Of a stretch of 5,698 bases of DNA, positions 5,466 through 5,698 are shown one piece after another. Location: the NCBI GenBank assembly GCA_002501135.1, contig DLRQ01000037.1:1-5698 (forward strand). The letters run 5' to 3'. The number at the start of each line of letters is the position of its first letter. Within the stretch, counting starts at the first letter, position 1. The stretch comes from Candidatus Neomicrothrix sp. UBA7884. GTDB lineage: Bacteria > Actinomycetota > Acidimicrobiia > Acidimicrobiales > MedAcidi-G1. A model generated the notes under the pieces. That model was not told the origin of the DNA and made no database searches. It was given only the letters and a program-made list of their open reading frames with translations. A program made the translations under genes and the position numbers.

Positions 5466-5698
5466 TCAGGCGTTGGCAGACCTGAAGTCGACCATGAATC
5501 CAACCAGGGTCTCGACGCTCTCGATGGGCATTGCGTTGTAGACGCTGGCTCTGATTCCGCCGACGCTGCGGTGGCCCTTCAGGTTCACCATGCCGGCAGT
5601 GGCGGCCTCGGCCATGAAGCGCTTCTCGAGGTCATCGTCGGGCAGGCGGAACACTATGTTCATGTGTGACCTGCTGGCTTCGTCAACCGGCGACCGGT
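5466..5698 (-). CDS. serC: Phosphoserine aminotransferase, C-terminal fragment
   Basis: This is the last 76 residues of a gene whose 5' part lies beyond the right edge. The frame reads RSPVDEASRSHMNIVFRLP from the edge, then KGHRSVGGIRASVYNAMP, and ends VETLVGFMVDFRSANA. The block SxMNVxFRL...GLKGHRxxGGxRASxYNAMP is the conserved C-terminal domain of phosphoserine transaminase, a class V PLP-dependent aminotransferase. SerC converts 3-phosphohydroxypyruvate plus glutamate to 3-phosphoserine in serine synthesis and acts in one route of pyridoxal phosphate synthesis. The catalytic lysine lies outside the window. The internal ATG at 5663 is not the start, because the frame stays open and homologous upstream of it. 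The gene converges on the RPH-like gene with an 18-bp gap. Confidence 0.92.
   Translation of the reverse strand, partial: RSPVDEASRSHMNIVFRLPDDDLEKRFMAEAATAGMVNLKGHRSVGGIRASVYNAMPIESVETLVGFMVDFRSANA

Noticed and set aside
5661..5663. The ATG at 5663 (minus strand) as the start of a separate 65-residue protein.
   Set aside because: The frame remains open to the window edge, and the residues before this methionine continue the SerC alignment, so it is an internal methionine of a truncated serC.

Overview
This window reads as high-GC, tightly packed chromosomal DNA of an actinobacterial type. The signs are GTG starts, strong G/C third-position bias, short intergenic gaps, an Lrp/AsnC regulator divergent from a fused-type indolepyruvate ferredoxin oxidoreductase, and a rifampin-phosphotransferase-like protein. 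A marine or soil actinobacterium, for example of the Acidimicrobiia type, would fit, but that placement is inference from gene content and base composition. No tRNA, rRNA, CRISPR array, insertion sequence or phage gene is visible.

Layout from left to right. (1) Bases 1-243, minus strand: the N-terminal 81 residues of a large indolepyruvate/2-oxoacid ferredoxin oxidoreductase, cut by the window edge. (2) Bases 244-340: a divergent control region with a short inverted repeat that is a candidate operator. (3) Bases 341-808, plus: an Lrp/AsnC-family regulator. (4) Bases 856-2457, plus: a YtcJ-type amidohydrolase (amidohydrolase family 3), 47 bp behind the regulator and probably co-transcribed. 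(5) Bases 2545-3672, plus: a secreted lipoprotein with a LysM domain and a DUF3298/RsiV-like C-terminal domain. Its last codons contain a perfect 30-bp palindrome. (6) Bases 3702-5447, plus: a protein resembling the substrate-binding and phosphohistidine domains of rifampin phosphotransferase, without the ATP-grasp domain. (7) Bases 5466-5698, minus: the C-terminal end of phosphoserine aminotransferase (SerC), convergent with gene 6.

Genes 1-4 look like a small catabolic unit: an amino-acid-responsive regulator between a 2-oxoacid oxidoreductase (transaminated amino acid to acyl-CoA) and a hydrolase that could release an amine or amino acid from an amide. Genes 5 and 6 lie on the same strand, but the strong palindrome between them may separate their transcription. 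The points most worth a second look are the RPH-like protein lacking its ATP-binding half, the LysM plus DUF3298 lipoprotein, and the codon-aligned palindrome at the end of that lipoprotein gene.
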